From Candidatus Hodarchaeota archaeon (GTDB taxonomy: Archaea; Asgardarchaeota; Heimdallarchaeia; Hodarchaeales; Hodarchaeaceae): 39,510 bases of DNA. Every line of letters begins with the position of its first letter. Positions within the stretch are counted from its first letter, which is position 1. This document shows, one piece after another, positions 16,801-25,539 of the stretch. Position numbers and translations under genes: made by a program. The notes under the pieces are model-generated. The model worked only from the letters and a program-made list of their open reading frames with translations. It was not told the DNA's origin and did no database searches. The DNA lies in contig JAEOSP010000338.1 of the NCBI GenBank assembly GCA_016840305.1, positions 1 through 39,510 on the forward strand, read 5' to 3'.

Positions 16801-19414
16801 ATTCGAAGGTGCATCTAAAACTACTGATTTAATCTATAGATTTGGAAAAACCCATAATCAAACCAAATTGGCAATTCAATCGCTGAAGGAATATACAAAG
16901 CTGACCTTAAAGCGAGAAGATTATCCTACAGCTATAAAATTCACCTTAAGTGTTGCTGATTTGTTTGAAGAAGAAGATAAACCTGGAAAAGCTCTTGAAT
17001 TTCTTCAAATGGTATTCAATACAACCTTTGAACATGATAAAGAGATTACCATGCAAATCTATCGAAGAATTTTAGAGATTCACAAGGGTAAGGGTGAAAT
17101 AAAGAAAATTATTCAGAAAGTTGTAATCCCTCTTCTGGATAAATATTCGGATGTTTCCCTTTTAAATATGATGAATGAAGTCCTTTCACCACCACTTGAG
17201 GATTTCATTGAATATTCCAAGAATTTTTATTATCGTTTAGTTGAATCATCAACTTTAACTCCAGATGCAACCCAAGGAATATTAGAATTGGTGGCTACAG
17301 TTTATCGGAATGAACTTATTGAATCTGGGGATTCGCTCGTTAACCAATATACGAATAGTTTGCTATTAGCAGGGTTTGTAGCAGAGGCAATAGTATTAAT
17401 GTTAACTATGTTGGAAAAAACAGGAAAGCCTATTAATAAATCTATTGATGAAGCTCTTGATTTCATCACAAAATTAGTGAAAAATTCATATATTAATAAA
17501 GCAAGAGAATTCCTAGACAAGATTATTCAGAAGGTAACGACTGATACTGTTTTAGCGGAAGAAAATAATCAATTGGCGGCTCTTGTAGCGAAGAAATTTG
17601 CTTTCATTGTTGCTGATGAAAATCCAGATCTTGCATCTGAGTATGCCTATCTTGCATCTGATTACCTAAGGGCGTCAAATGATTTTGATGGTGTCGTCAA
17701 AGTATATGAAGAGCTAGCTACTCATTTTACATCATCCAATAGGGTAATTAGATCATTGAAAAGAGGCGCATATATTTGCAAAAAGTTTAAAGCCATAAAA
17801 CATGAGGCTAAATTACTTACATCACTAACAGAGTATATGTTGTCAGTATCTGATAAATCCTCTCAATTGGCTTATCAACAAACTGTTGAGAAGCTCGAAG
17901 AATTAGAGGATCTTGATGTATTATTTTCTAATAGCTGTAAAATCATGAAAAAAGCCGTAACTACAGATAACCTTGATTTAGTATATGATTATCTGGAGTA
18001 CAATAGCAAATTAGCTGCTATGATTAATCAAGCTAAAGAAATGGGGGGAATTCTCACTTTCATGTTAAATCATTATGGTGAACTCAAAAATACTGAAATT
18101 GTTGATTTCGTCAAGAAACTAATGGATGAGCTAACTATTCATCCTAAAAAGTTTAAGAAAGAGTATAAGGAGTTATCTGAGCAGCGAGATCAATTTTTAC
18201 GAACTAAGGTTGAGGAAGAAGGTCTAAAACCAGAAATATCGGAAAAAGAACTACCAAGTTTAGTCGAAACTACAGAAATTATTCCCCCTGCAGTAGAACC
18301 TGTGATCAAAGTTCAATCAGGTATCGAAATGGATAAAGGAGAAGAAGAATTCGTAGATGTTATTAAACAATACGAACCAGAAGCTCCATTGGCTGAACTT
18401 TCTCTCAAACAACCTCCAGACGCAATTCCTGATCTTGGATCTCTTGTAACAAGTGATACAACAGAAACGGAAATTATCCCTGAACCAGAACCAACAATTA
18501 TCAGTAGTGACATATTAGAAGTTCCAAAAAAGAAAGAAGGAGAAAAACTAGCTACCACGTTGAGCGATGATGAGATTACAGGATTATTTGCACAAACTGC
18601 TCCTACTGAACAAACTGAGCAGATTTTCCCTTCCCATGATGAAGAAATCTTTCCAGAAACTCAAGAAATGGTAAAAGAAGGTGTTACTCTTACTAATGGC
18701 GAGATTTCTTCTCTTTTTAGCTCAAAGGACGAACAAATTGTTCCTAGTATAGCACCAACTGAAATAAAACTTCAAGAAGCCTCGGATGAAGATGAATGGG
18801 AAGTTGATGCTTTTGGGCGGTTAATAAAAAAGGCAAAGACTCCCCCGCCTGTGAAAACAGAAGCTAAACCTGCTGTATTATCCAGAAAAGGAGCAATTCT
18901 CAAAAGTCTTTCAGAAACACCTGATTTGTCTGTTCTCGAGTCCAAATTTGAGGAACCTTCTACTGGTCAAATGAAACCCACTCAGCTCAAAGGGCTTCAG
19001 ATTGAACCTGACGAGGAGTTAGAACGTAAAAAGCAATTACAAAACCTTCCCAATATAGAATCTTTAGAAATGGCTTTAGTAGATACTCAAAATGTTGTTG
19101 AACAAAAGAATTCTGGGAGTGCATTTGATAAAATACCAAAAGAGGACACAGGTTTGTTTGATAAAGATTCTTCAACTTCATTCACCTCAATAGTTGATTC
19201 TATTGCAGAAGATGAGTCAACATCCCCCTCAGAAATGTTTGGAATACCCGAGGTTAGTTATGAAGAAATACCTACAGATAGCAAACCTGCAGAATCTGAT
19301 ATCCAACCTCCTGATTTAATAGATTTATTCTCAAATGCCTTATCAGAACTAGGATCAATTTCTGGAGAATCGGGTGAAACTACGAAGGGTAAGAAGAAAA
19401 AATCAAAGAAATAA
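13817..19414 (+). CDS. Giant helical-repeat (TPR-like) protein with three N-terminal repeats and acidic disordered tail
   Basis: 1,865 residues, no known full-length relative. Three related units of about 80 residues lie at 8-86, 148-224 and 298-373, each ending in an (F/L/I)SFSxx(F/Y)D motif (FSFSAIFD, LSFSAIYD, ISFSYLYD) plus a helix; acidic/Ser-rich linkers separate them. About 380-1480 is continuous alpha-helix in pairs typical of TPR-like solenoids (repeated A-x-x-Y-x-x-A-I patterns, for example NYKKAIEVVSKIID). About 1480-1865 is acidic, Pro/Ser/Thr-rich and probably disordered, with short motifs LSDDEITGLFAQ (1582), LTNGEISSLFSS (1625) and DLIDLFSNALSEL (1833), ending GKKKKSKK. No signal peptide or membrane helix, so it is a cytosolic scaffold candidate. 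ATG start. It converges on gcvT with a 5-base gap. Confidence 0.75.
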   Translation: MVTSDQKTLRLELPSTSGMECEIREEKDSYIINFYQNDRQVNTSSIAISRLDQDRMVDLLSEAGVEFFSFSAIFDVADLLVNTIKDEFQALSIGDEPTVSSEPTEVIESPEVSLEESISISKTRDSKKSSPKRRKIAIPKGDKLLKRFNMLHSKSGYAAIYFTRKGNYSVVLSKKDEIVSQKAFLKNEINQDALVELISESGIDFLSFSAIYDSAEQIESIILNPVVDDDSVVIPDMASVSEVKSVVEKDTSIESQDEISLVDLSDLDASEYKKSEDFDKFIAKVKESVEVGQPLPVKEVEIAHSDGVVCIILRKSDAWFLRFRNPHGRLSKSAKINLDQDEIARLINQEIPQISFSYLYDASELIFQTIEQLALRPIDQIIINVAVGHFLKVIEQYEKEDDFNAASKVTEVLLKRFRREKNFKGILRFGKKLIESLKKQGKNSKVIKLQSDLVAELLELDIDTSVEFVYESIETLVEQEKYLNAANLCDLVLDHYLAEKIRPESLSTILSLAKKQVGYYKKARLPVVMWENALRYAYFGIKQIRKADNLLADQRSAYLEDIIMLIDSALEVQEEKKANFEIISTLDETSQLLKEIREKENYQKYANRLILTLETQGKKEKALEKTLEVSNYLMDSDTYVKACEFANQAIKIYYELNKIDDAVNFSLEIVQGLINLKESDAAKNYLKFAEELVTKAYKDDDSSRIEKQLAMGDLLGKLGMKDRSKTFIQNALQTIDDPKKRENIVLKYVDDLLASQAVLTAQEMVNLELSRLLSTKKTKDVIKFCCQFIDKLKEYSHNDMVFEYIRYISNLMVQTDDADYDLIMSFVKDLLSLNEVDKGAAVLDQLIILQTKENDYTRAIDTISRFIEHLLEKTERYDLLQKYIFEVAETYRKMGDPQGSVEQLVKYQNEVLDRSVDLAQKITDTILKEYEREENYKKAIEVVSKIIDKQMASGNYQDAYIFSVQNARYIESSGSITDVIKYLGKMRNRFLEHKQFEGASKTTDLIYRFGKTHNQTKLAIQSLKEYTKLTLKREDYPTAIKFTLSVADLFEEEDKPGKALEFLQMVFNTTFEHDKEITMQIYRRILEIHKGKGEIKKIIQKVVIPLLDKYSDVSLLNMMNEVLSPPLEDFIEYSKNFYYRLVESSTLTPDATQGILELVATVYRNELIESGDSLVNQYTNSLLLAGFVAEAIVLMLTMLEKTGKPINKSIDEALDFITKLVKNSYINKAREFLDKIIQKVTTDTVLAEENNQLAALVAKKFAFIVADENPDLASEYAYLASDYLRASNDFDGVVKVYEELATHFTSSNRVIRSLKRGAYICKKFKAIKHEAKLLTSLTEYMLSVSDKSSQLAYQQTVEKLEELEDLDVLFSNSCKIMKKAVTTDNLDLVYDYLEYNSKLAAMINQAKEMGGILTFMLNHYGELKNTEIVDFVKKLMDELTIHPKKFKKEYKELSEQRDQFLRTKVEEEGLKPEISEKELPSLVETTEIIPPAVEPVIKVQSGIEMDKGEEEFVDVIKQYEPEAPLAELSLKQPPDAIPDLGSLVTSDTTETEIIPEPEPTIISSDILEVPKKKEGEKLATTLSDDEITGLFAQTAPTEQTEQIFPSHDEEIFPETQEMVKEGVTLTNGEISSLFSSKDEQIVPSIAPTEIKLQEASDEDEWEVDAFGRLIKKAKTPPPVKTEAKPAVLSRKGAILKSLSETPDLSVLESKFEEPSTGQMKPTQLKGLQIEPDEELERKKQLQNLPNIESLEMALVDTQNVVEQKNSGSAFDKIPKEDTGLFDKDSSTSFTSIVDSIAEDESTSPSEMFGIPEVSYEEIPTDSKPAESDIQPPDLIDLFSNALSELGSISGESGETTKGKKKKSKK

Positions 19415-19419
19415 TTTTG

Positions 19420-20568
19420 CTATTTCTCTCGCATTTTACCATATACTTTTTGATCGAAGAGGGGGAATTTCTTTATTTTAACTGGAAACATTTTCTCTCT
19501 AGCTTGGAAATGAAGGATATCTCCTTCTTGGTTATATTGTGGATTGATATAACCCATCCCAATTCCAACGTTTAGAAGAGGAGAGAACATTCCAGACGTG
19601 ATTACTCCTATCTCCTTATCTTCTTTGTATAGCTTTAACCCAGCTCTGGGACTTGGTCCTTTCTTAATTGCAAGAAGGCCCACGCGAATTTTCGATAATT
19701 CTTTTTGTTTAAGAGACTCTAAGGCGTTTTTTCCAACGAATAAGGATTTTTCAATATGAATAAAGGGAGGAAAAAACAAATCCGCTTCTTTTGGATTAAT
19801 TGTCTCTAATATATCATTTCCATACAGATGATAACCTGCCTCTAATCTAAGTGAATCTCGTGCACCTAACCCACATGGTAAGAGCCCAAATTTCTTACCT
19901 TCACTTATTATTTTAAGCCAAACTTTTTCAGCTTTAGTAAAATCAACATTTGATGTATTTAGCACAATGATTTCATATCCAGCTTCCCCAGTATATCCTG
20001 TGCCTGAAATAATAACATCACATCCTTCTATAGACGAATTTAATATCCTCCAAGATGCAGGAGGGGTCACATCAGGTGGTAACAATTCTTTGAGAAGGAG
20101 TTCTGCTTTTGGCCCTTGTAATGCGAACATAGCAGATGTTTGTGTGATATCTGTGATTGTGATGTTCAAGGAAATGAAGTGATTTACGGCCATTAAAAAT
20201 GTTTGAATCCACGTACGTATTTTTTCCATATTTCCTGCGTTCCATACAAGCAACCACTTCTTGTCTTCAAGACGTTCAAATACTAAATCATCCCGAAAAC
20301 CTCCTTGCTCATTAAGCATGAATGTATATGATGCTCTTCCAACTAAGGTCTTGGAAAGATCCCTTGGAACCAGTAAATCTAAAAATTTCTCTGCATCATC
20401 CCCCTCAATTTTCATACGACCCATATGTGATACATCAAATATTCCGACTGAGTTTCTAACAGCTAAATGCTCTTCTTTGATTGAAGAATACATGATAGGC
20501 ATTTGAAAGCCTGCAAAATTAACAATATCACCGTGTTCGGCATGCCAATGGTAGAGTTGTGTTTTCAT
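19420..20568 (-). CDS. gcvT: Aminomethyltransferase (glycine cleavage T protein)
   Basis: The 382-residue protein is full-length GcvT. It opens with LYHWHAEHGDIVNFAGFQMP and has VGIFDVSHMGRMKIEGDDA, YTFMLNEQGGFRDDLVF (folate-site aspartate), FALQGPKAELLL, ISGTGYTGEAGYEI and LPCGLGARDSLRLEAGYHLYGNDI, in the family's order. It moves the aminomethyl group from GcvH to tetrahydrofolate (or an archaeal pterin), releasing ammonia. The ATG is preceded by AGGTGA. It diverges from glyA across about 206 bases, so the two one-carbon genes may share regulation. gcvH is about 13 kb away; gcvP and lpd are not in the window. Confidence 0.96.
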   Translation of the reverse strand: MKTQLYHWHAEHGDIVNFAGFQMPIMYSSIKEEHLAVRNSVGIFDVSHMGRMKIEGDDAEKFLDLLVPRDLSKTLVGRASYTFMLNEQGGFRDDLVFERLEDKKWLLVWNAGNMEKIRTWIQTFLMAVNHFISLNITITDITQTSAMFALQGPKAELLLKELLPPDVTPPASWRILNSSIEGCDVIISGTGYTGEAGYEIIVLNTSNVDFTKAEKVWLKIISEGKKFGLLPCGLGARDSLRLEAGYHLYGNDILETINPKEADLFFPPFIHIEKSLFVGKNALESLKQKELSKIRVGLLAIKKGPSPRAGLKLYKEDKEIGVITSGMFSPLLNVGIGMGYINPQYNQEGDILHFQAREKMFPVKIKKFPLFDQKVYGKMREK

Positions 20569-20774
20569 TATGTTTCACCTATAATTGTCAGTTTTCTTCA
20601 AATTTCTAAATGATGATGAAGATATCAGAACCTTTTATGCAAAGGTGATTTTTTTGGGAAGGAATTTCTATCAGGATTGAGAGGTATCTACTTGTTATAA
20701 TAATTTCTTGAGAATTTATTTAAGAATGAGGAGAAAGTCGATAAACCAAATATTTCTGCCTTGGAGAGAATCTT

Positions 20775-22106
20775 ATGACTGATAATCCAGATTTTTTAAA
20801 AATTCGTGAAATTTTAAATGCACATCATAATTATTGGGAACATTCAATACCACTTATTGCGAGTGAAAATTTAACCAGTCCTGCTGTACGTGAAGTGGCA
20901 ATATCTGATCTTGTACATCGTTATGCAGAAGGATGGATAGGTGAACGGGTATATCCTGGAAACGAGTACTTCGATGATCTAGAGGAATTCTGTCTCAAAT
21001 TGTTGAAAGAACTCTTTAACGCTCCATTTATTGATGCACGGCCAATTTCAGGCGTTGTGGCTAATTTAACAGTTTATACAGCTTTTACACAAGCTCATGA
21101 TAAAATGATGGCTATTTCAATTCCTGTAGGGGGTCATATTAGCTCTGGTCCATTATCAGCTAAATCAGGATCCTTTATTGGTGGTACTGCAGGAGCTGTA
21201 TCTCGATTAGATGTAGATTACATTCCTTATGATAGATATGGATTAAATATTGATGTAGATGCGGCAATCAAAGCATTTCGTGAGAAAAAACCAAAACTGG
21301 TGCAATTTGGAGCCAGTGTTTTTCTCTTCCCTCATCCAGTGAAGGAACTAGTACCTGTTGCCCATGAAGTAGGAGCACATGTTAATTATGATGCGGCTCA
21401 TGTTGCGGGATTGATTGCAGGAAAACAATTCCAAGATCCAATTCAAGAAGGAACAGATACAATGACTATGTCAACACATAAAACCTTCCCTGGTCCTCAA
21501 AAAGGAATAGTCATTGCTTCCCGTGATGAATTAGCTGAGAAGATAAAGAGAGCTGCTTTTCCTGGAATGACTTCTAATCATCATCTTATGCATGTTGCTG
21601 GTCTTGCAGTCGCTGCTGCGGAATTCAAAAAATATGGGGAAGCGTACTCAAAGCAAATTATAAAAAATGCAAAAGCATTAGGACAAGCTTTGTATGAACG
21701 TGGATTCCAGGTTGTTTGTCCTGATAAGGGTTTTACTGAATCTCACACATTACTTGTTGATATAACAAACTTTCAAAATTCAATAGGCCTAGGAGCTGAT
21801 GTCGAACAAAGATTGGAGAAAGCACATATAGTAGCGAATCGTAATTTACTACCTTGGGATATATTGGAAAAAAGAAATTATCTGAATCCAGGTGGAATTC
21901 GAATAGGTACCCAGGAAATTACACGTCTTGGAATGAAAGAAGCTGATATGATTTCTATATCTGATTTTTTCAAAGCTGTACTTGTAGATCAAAAAGATCC
22001 AAAAGCTGTAGCCCAAGAAATAAAAGAATTTAGATCGGAATTCCAGAAAATACACTATGGGTTCGAAACTTCTCTTAAAGCTTATGAGTACATAAAAATT
22101 GTTTAG
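20775..22106 (+). CDS. glyA: Serine hydroxymethyltransferase, archaeal type
   Basis: A 443-residue PLP enzyme interconverting serine and glycine with a one-carbon carrier. SIPLIASENLTSPAVRE, RYAEGWIGERVYPGNEYFD, the PLP aspartate in NYDAAHVAGL (D206, H209) and the PLP lysine in STHKTFPGPQ (K236) are all present. TFPGPQ and the short N-terminus are typical of archaeal SHMT, which in methanogens uses tetrahydromethanopterin; which pterin is used here is not readable. The C-terminus has NPGGIRIGTQEITRLGM. The ATG has a GGAGAG site upstream. Divergent from gcvT; the pair supports glycine synthesis or breakdown. Confidence 0.96.
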   Translation: MTDNPDFLKIREILNAHHNYWEHSIPLIASENLTSPAVREVAISDLVHRYAEGWIGERVYPGNEYFDDLEEFCLKLLKELFNAPFIDARPISGVVANLTVYTAFTQAHDKMMAISIPVGGHISSGPLSAKSGSFIGGTAGAVSRLDVDYIPYDRYGLNIDVDAAIKAFREKKPKLVQFGASVFLFPHPVKELVPVAHEVGAHVNYDAAHVAGLIAGKQFQDPIQEGTDTMTMSTHKTFPGPQKGIVIASRDELAEKIKRAAFPGMTSNHHLMHVAGLAVAAAEFKKYGEAYSKQIIKNAKALGQALYERGFQVVCPDKGFTESHTLLVDITNFQNSIGLGADVEQRLEKAHIVANRNLLPWDILEKRNYLNPGGIRIGTQEITRLGMKEADMISISDFFKAVLVDQKDPKAVAQEIKEFRSEFQKIHYGFETSLKAYEYIKIV

Positions 22107-22124
22107 ATAGGAGAAGCAACTCTC

Positions 22125-22141
22125 TTTTTCTAACTATTTTT
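22125..22141 (+). terminator. Oligo-T tracts after glyA
   Basis: Two five-T runs (22125-22129 and 22137-22141) follow the glyA stop within 35 bases, a plausible archaeal terminator. Confidence 0.4.
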
Positions 22142-22247
22142 ATTACCTTAAAATGGCTGATCCAGCTATAAAAAAACCTTCAAAATCCCTTTTTCATAGA
22201 AAATACTTTAACTTTTCAATCTAAAAATAAAGGATTGGTGAATAATT

Positions 22248-22829
22248 ATGGTTTCTGTTGAATCTCAAATGCTTCCTCTAGGCACAAAGGCTCCTGAATT
22301 TTCACTTCGGAATACAGTAGCAGATAATGAAATATCCCTCAACAAAGTTCGTGGGACACGTGGTACATTAGTATTTTTTATTAGTAACCATTGTCCTTAT
22401 GTCATCCATATTCGTGACCATTTTAAATCAATTTATGATAATTATCATTCACAAGGAGTTACGCTTATTGCAATTAGTTCAAATGACATTGACACATACC
22501 CCCAAGATGCACCAAAATTTATGAGAAAGCTAGCTGAAGAGAAAGAGTGGATTTTTCCATGTTGTTATGATGAAACACAAGAAGTAGCAAAGAGATATAA
22601 AGCTGCTTGCACTCCTGATTTCTTTCTATTCGATAAAGACCTAAAGCTGTACTATCGTGGACAATTTGATAAGAGTCGTCCAAAAAATGGTCAAGCTATT
22701 ACTGGGGAAGATCTTAAAAACGCAATCAACTCTTTATTGGAAGGTAAAGACTCTCCTCAAAATCAAATTCCTAGTATGGGCTGTAATATTAAATGGAAAG
22801 AAGGCAATGAACCTGAATACTTTAATTAG
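22248..22829 (+). CDS. Peroxiredoxin-like/thioredoxin-fold redox protein (PRX-like1 group)
   Basis: The 193-residue thioredoxin-fold protein has TKAPEFSLRNTVADNEISL at the N-terminus and LVFFISNHCPYVIHIRDHF around C49. The NHCPYV site with one cysteine, followed by IAISSNDIDTYPQDAP and YDETQEVAKRYKAACTPDFFLFD (cis-Pro region), is the pattern of the 'peroxiredoxin-like 1' / thioredoxin-family proteins seen with AhpC/TSA domains. Probably a cytosolic thiol peroxidase or reductase; the electron donor is unknown. C49 is the probable active thiol; other cysteines lie at about 106-118. ATG start. It sits on glyA's strand but follows oligo-T tracts. Confidence 0.85.
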   Translation: MVSVESQMLPLGTKAPEFSLRNTVADNEISLNKVRGTRGTLVFFISNHCPYVIHIRDHFKSIYDNYHSQGVTLIAISSNDIDTYPQDAPKFMRKLAEEKEWIFPCCYDETQEVAKRYKAACTPDFFLFDKDLKLYYRGQFDKSRPKNGQAITGEDLKNAINSLLEGKDSPQNQIPSMGCNIKWKEGNEPEYFN

Positions 22830-22841
22830 GTAACTTCGTCG

Positions 22842-22847
22842 TTTTTT
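22842..22847 (+). terminator. Oligo-T terminator between convergent genes
   Basis: Six Ts lie 13 bases after the peroxiredoxin-like stop and just before the 3' end of the leftward 108-residue gene. Confidence 0.4.
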
Positions 22848-22857
22848 CTTGAAGTAG

Positions 22858-23184
22858 TTATTTCCAGTCATTTGTAGAAAGCCAATCATCAACTGTTTCT
22901 TTAAGAACAGCCCATGGTTTTGTTGAATTTAGATTGAATGATTTAGCTTGAGCCCAGTAGCTGCTCATTTTCCCTTCAGCATCAGGGTCAGCTCGATTAC
23001 GTTTTTGCCATCTTTGAATAACTACTGTTCGTTTTTCAGCATTTTCAACTGATTGAACCAATAAAACAGCGGTCCACCATCGACCTCTTCTTGAAATAGT
23101 CTTTCCTTTTATTAAATGATTGTAATCAGAACGGTAAGGAAATTTTTCCTTTTCTTCTTTGTCTACCATCGTTGTTACTTCCAA
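22858..23184 (-). CDS. Conserved-looking small tryptophan-rich protein, unknown function
   Basis: The 108 residues are soluble, with charged ends and several tryptophans (SRRGRWWTAVLLVQS, VIQRWQKRN, MSSYWAQAK, TKPWAVLKETVDDWL). The middle looks like beta-strands carrying basic residues and the C-terminus is helical. I do not recognise the family. The basic WW segment could bind nucleic acid or another polyanion, but this is speculation. A second methionine (MVDKEEKEKF) five codons in is a plausible alternative start, since the family-like sequence begins after it. It converges on the peroxiredoxin-like gene, 28 bases away. Confidence 0.6.
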   Translation of the reverse strand: MEVTTMVDKEEKEKFPYRSDYNHLIKGKTISRRGRWWTAVLLVQSVENAEKRTVVIQRWQKRNRADPDAEGKMSSYWAQAKSFNLNSTKPWAVLKETVDDWLSTNDWK

Positions 23185-23303
23185 TCTTTCTTATTCGTGC
23201 AAAACTAAAATGAAAATAAAAAAACCACTGGCCAATGATCATTTAATGGTGCCTATAAGATAAATTTTTAAGACTGGGTAATGTAATACTCTAGTAAGAA
23301 TCA

Positions 23304-24350
23304 GTGCATTATAGAGCTGGTGATCTTTTGAGTGATTACGATACTTATATTCATTATGGACGCCTTGTTGTCATTCTACAGTTTATAATAATTCCCGCCT
23401 ACTTCTATTTACTTTCATTTATATTTGTAGGTGGAGTAATTTGGTTTTTAAACACACCTGATCTTATTTATATTTCAAATTTCATTGTTTACGGTGTAGG
23501 ACCCTTAATCATGGCGATTCCTTTTTTTATTTGGACATATGGAAAACGCTATCAAATCGGTGATGCTTATGAGTTATTTGGGAGGGAAGTTTGGCGATTA
23601 CCAACAACTATTAAAGCCTTTTATGGTTTCAATTTTATTCTTGGTTTAATATTCCTATTTCCATTGATCACTCCATTTCTTTCGATTTTCGGTGGGTATT
23701 TTATTGCTGTATACCTATTTGGATGGAAGGATGAGGATCAACGTATTTCTAACCATAGAAAAACTCGTCTATTAACAGTTCTTTATCTCCCTCTTCCATT
23801 ACTAGTAGTTATGGGTTTTTATTTCGGGTTTGATCCACTTGGATCGAATTCGGGGATATTTTCTTTCTTCCTTCGGTTAGTAGAAATGTGGAATGCAAGA
23901 ATAGATGTATTGTATACTTCAGCATTAATTCTAGCCGATTGTGCAACTATAGGAGGGGTTATATATTTGATTTACGAAGGTGCACAACAAGTTGATCATA
24001 CAGTTCAGATTCCAGAGGTTCTGATCACTTTAATCTCTCTTTCCTGTTTCATAATTCTGGAATCTCTGTTTTTAACCTTTGGGCCTAGTTTTGAGGTGTT
24101 TCTATACTGGATTCACATTGCTGTGGTAATTCTTGGAATTTTAATGTTGTTTATTCGTTATTGGAAGGGTTTATTGACTAGTAAGGATACTAGTATTGTA
24201 GGCTGGTTAACTCTTGTTCTATTTCAGCTCGTAAACTTTGCATCTGGTGCCTTGGAAGCTTTCAGTAGATCCAGTGCAATTTTTTTCGCCTTTACCATCT
24301 TTTTATTTCTCTACTGGCTCTCTTACAAACGAGCAGGTCAACGATATTGA
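23304..24350 (+). CDS. Polytopic membrane protein, unknown function
   Basis: The 348-residue protein has about nine hydrophobic segments (for example LVVILQFIIIPAYFYLLSFI, FIVYGVGPLIMAIPFFIW, TVLYLPLPLLVVMGFYFGF, VLITLISLSCFIILESLF, IHIAVVILGILMLFI) and short loops. No transporter or enzyme motif is evident. The first codon is GTG 23304, with a TATA-like AAATTTTTAAG about 40 bases upstream and no ribosome-binding sequence, suggesting a short leader; a TTG at 23328 after GGTGAT is an alternative. It is followed on the same strand, at gaps of 53 and 107 bases, by two genes of unknown function, possibly a lineage-specific group. Confidence 0.7.
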   Translation: MHYRAGDLLSDYDTYIHYGRLVVILQFIIIPAYFYLLSFIFVGGVIWFLNTPDLIYISNFIVYGVGPLIMAIPFFIWTYGKRYQIGDAYELFGREVWRLPTTIKAFYGFNFILGLIFLFPLITPFLSIFGGYFIAVYLFGWKDEDQRISNHRKTRLLTVLYLPLPLLVVMGFYFGFDPLGSNSGIFSFFLRLVEMWNARIDVLYTSALILADCATIGGVIYLIYEGAQQVDHTVQIPEVLITLISLSCFIILESLFLTFGPSFEVFLYWIHIAVVILGILMLFIRYWKGLLTSKDTSIVGWLTLVLFQLVNFASGALEAFSRSSAIFFAFTIFLFLYWLSYKRAGQRY

Positions 24351-24403
24351 AGGATTCGTTAATGAAAATCTTTTATTAGTGATCCATCTTCAGAGTAAAT
24401 AGA

Positions 24404-25432
24404 ATGAGACAGCCACAGAAGATTCCATTAACTCGTCAATTTCAATTCCGATTAACCATTGAGGAATGGATGGCAATCGAGTTTGAAAGGGTGACCCTTC
24501 AATACTCTGTGCTTTTAGATGTCATTGAAAATGTTCATTTCTATGGTATTAACGGATTAATCCAAAGAGAGAATCAAAAAATCAGTCCTTTTCACTTTAA
24601 TCTAGTTGATGAGCAGAATGAGAAATTTTTAATAATTGTTTTTTCCATTCCTATTTTTCAAGCATTGGATTCGATTGCACTGCAGACTTGTATGGAATAT
24701 TTTGCTTCTGTTGTACAAAAAATATTTTGTGATAAAAAACCTGTTTCAGAGGCTGAAATTTTTGCCTTTAGTGACATAAAAAATCTACCCATGATAAGAT
24801 CACAAGGGGTAGAGATTATTCCGTTTGAAGATTTTACAGAGAAAATAGAACTTCAATTACGAATGAAGGTTAGGTTAGGTTTACAGATATTTCCCATATC
24901 AAAAATTCAGGAAGATATCTCTAATGAATCTATGCAAAATCTTGCAGAAATTCGTAAAGCTAAGTCTGCGTTAGTGACTATTCAATCAAATCTTAGAGAG
25001 TATTCAGCGAAAATTTCAAGTAAATATAGAATATCCGTAAAATCCTATTTATTTCGTACTTCTTTAGAAAATCGTTTTGAACCAACAATTATTCCTGTTT
25101 TTATTTTGGATGCTGTGAGTCAAATTAAAGAAGATTTCTCGGTTTTAGTTTTTTCTGCAGAATTAATAGCCCGTGTAGATCTTAAACACTTAAAAATTTT
25201 AATTGCTCATGAGATTATCTTTAATTTACTAAAAGGTAAATTTTCCAGAGGACTACTTGAAAGAGAAATATATCAAATATTATCTGATGGTCAGGATGAT
25301 CCAAATTTCCTAATTGCTAAGGAAATGACAAAATTTTTCCCAATGGAGGATATTTCTGAGGCTCAGAAAGCAATTCGTGAAATCATTGAACAACTGCATG
25401 AAGAAAAATATCCAATATTAAATCTCGATTAG
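24404..25432 (+). CDS. Unknown soluble protein with possible degenerate zinc-peptidase-like segment
   Basis: The 342-residue protein has no signal or membrane segment. Residues 1-125 look like an alpha/beta domain (FHFNLVDEQNEKFLIIVF; possibly longin/roadblock-like). A helical linker (about 165-205) follows. The C-terminal domain contains LVFSAELIARVDLKHLKILIAHEIIFNLLKG read in two parts: a strand with SAEL, then HLKILIAHEI. This resembles the helix of gluzincin peptidases, but the second histidine of HExxH is a phenylalanine (H269, E270, F273), so catalysis by that mechanism is not expected. Family unknown. ATG start; it lies between two membrane-protein genes on the same strand. Confidence 0.6.
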   Translation: MRQPQKIPLTRQFQFRLTIEEWMAIEFERVTLQYSVLLDVIENVHFYGINGLIQRENQKISPFHFNLVDEQNEKFLIIVFSIPIFQALDSIALQTCMEYFASVVQKIFCDKKPVSEAEIFAFSDIKNLPMIRSQGVEIIPFEDFTEKIELQLRMKVRLGLQIFPISKIQEDISNESMQNLAEIRKAKSALVTIQSNLREYSAKISSKYRISVKSYLFRTSLENRFEPTIIPVFILDAVSQIKEDFSVLVFSAELIARVDLKHLKILIAHEIIFNLLKGKFSRGLLEREIYQILSDGQDDPNFLIAKEMTKFFPMEDISEAQKAIREIIEQLHEEKYPILNLD

Positions 25433-25539
25433 TCTAAGATAAAAATCATAAAAGATATAGACTGTATTAAAAAAGGTCGAATCAACTCTTAACAGTAAGA
25501 AAACTTGTATCTCAAAGAGTAAATGGATCGGTACGCAGT

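Noticed and set aside
18313..18558. Leftward ORF inside the giant gene tail
   Set aside because: It is an antisense shadow of a low-complexity coding region.
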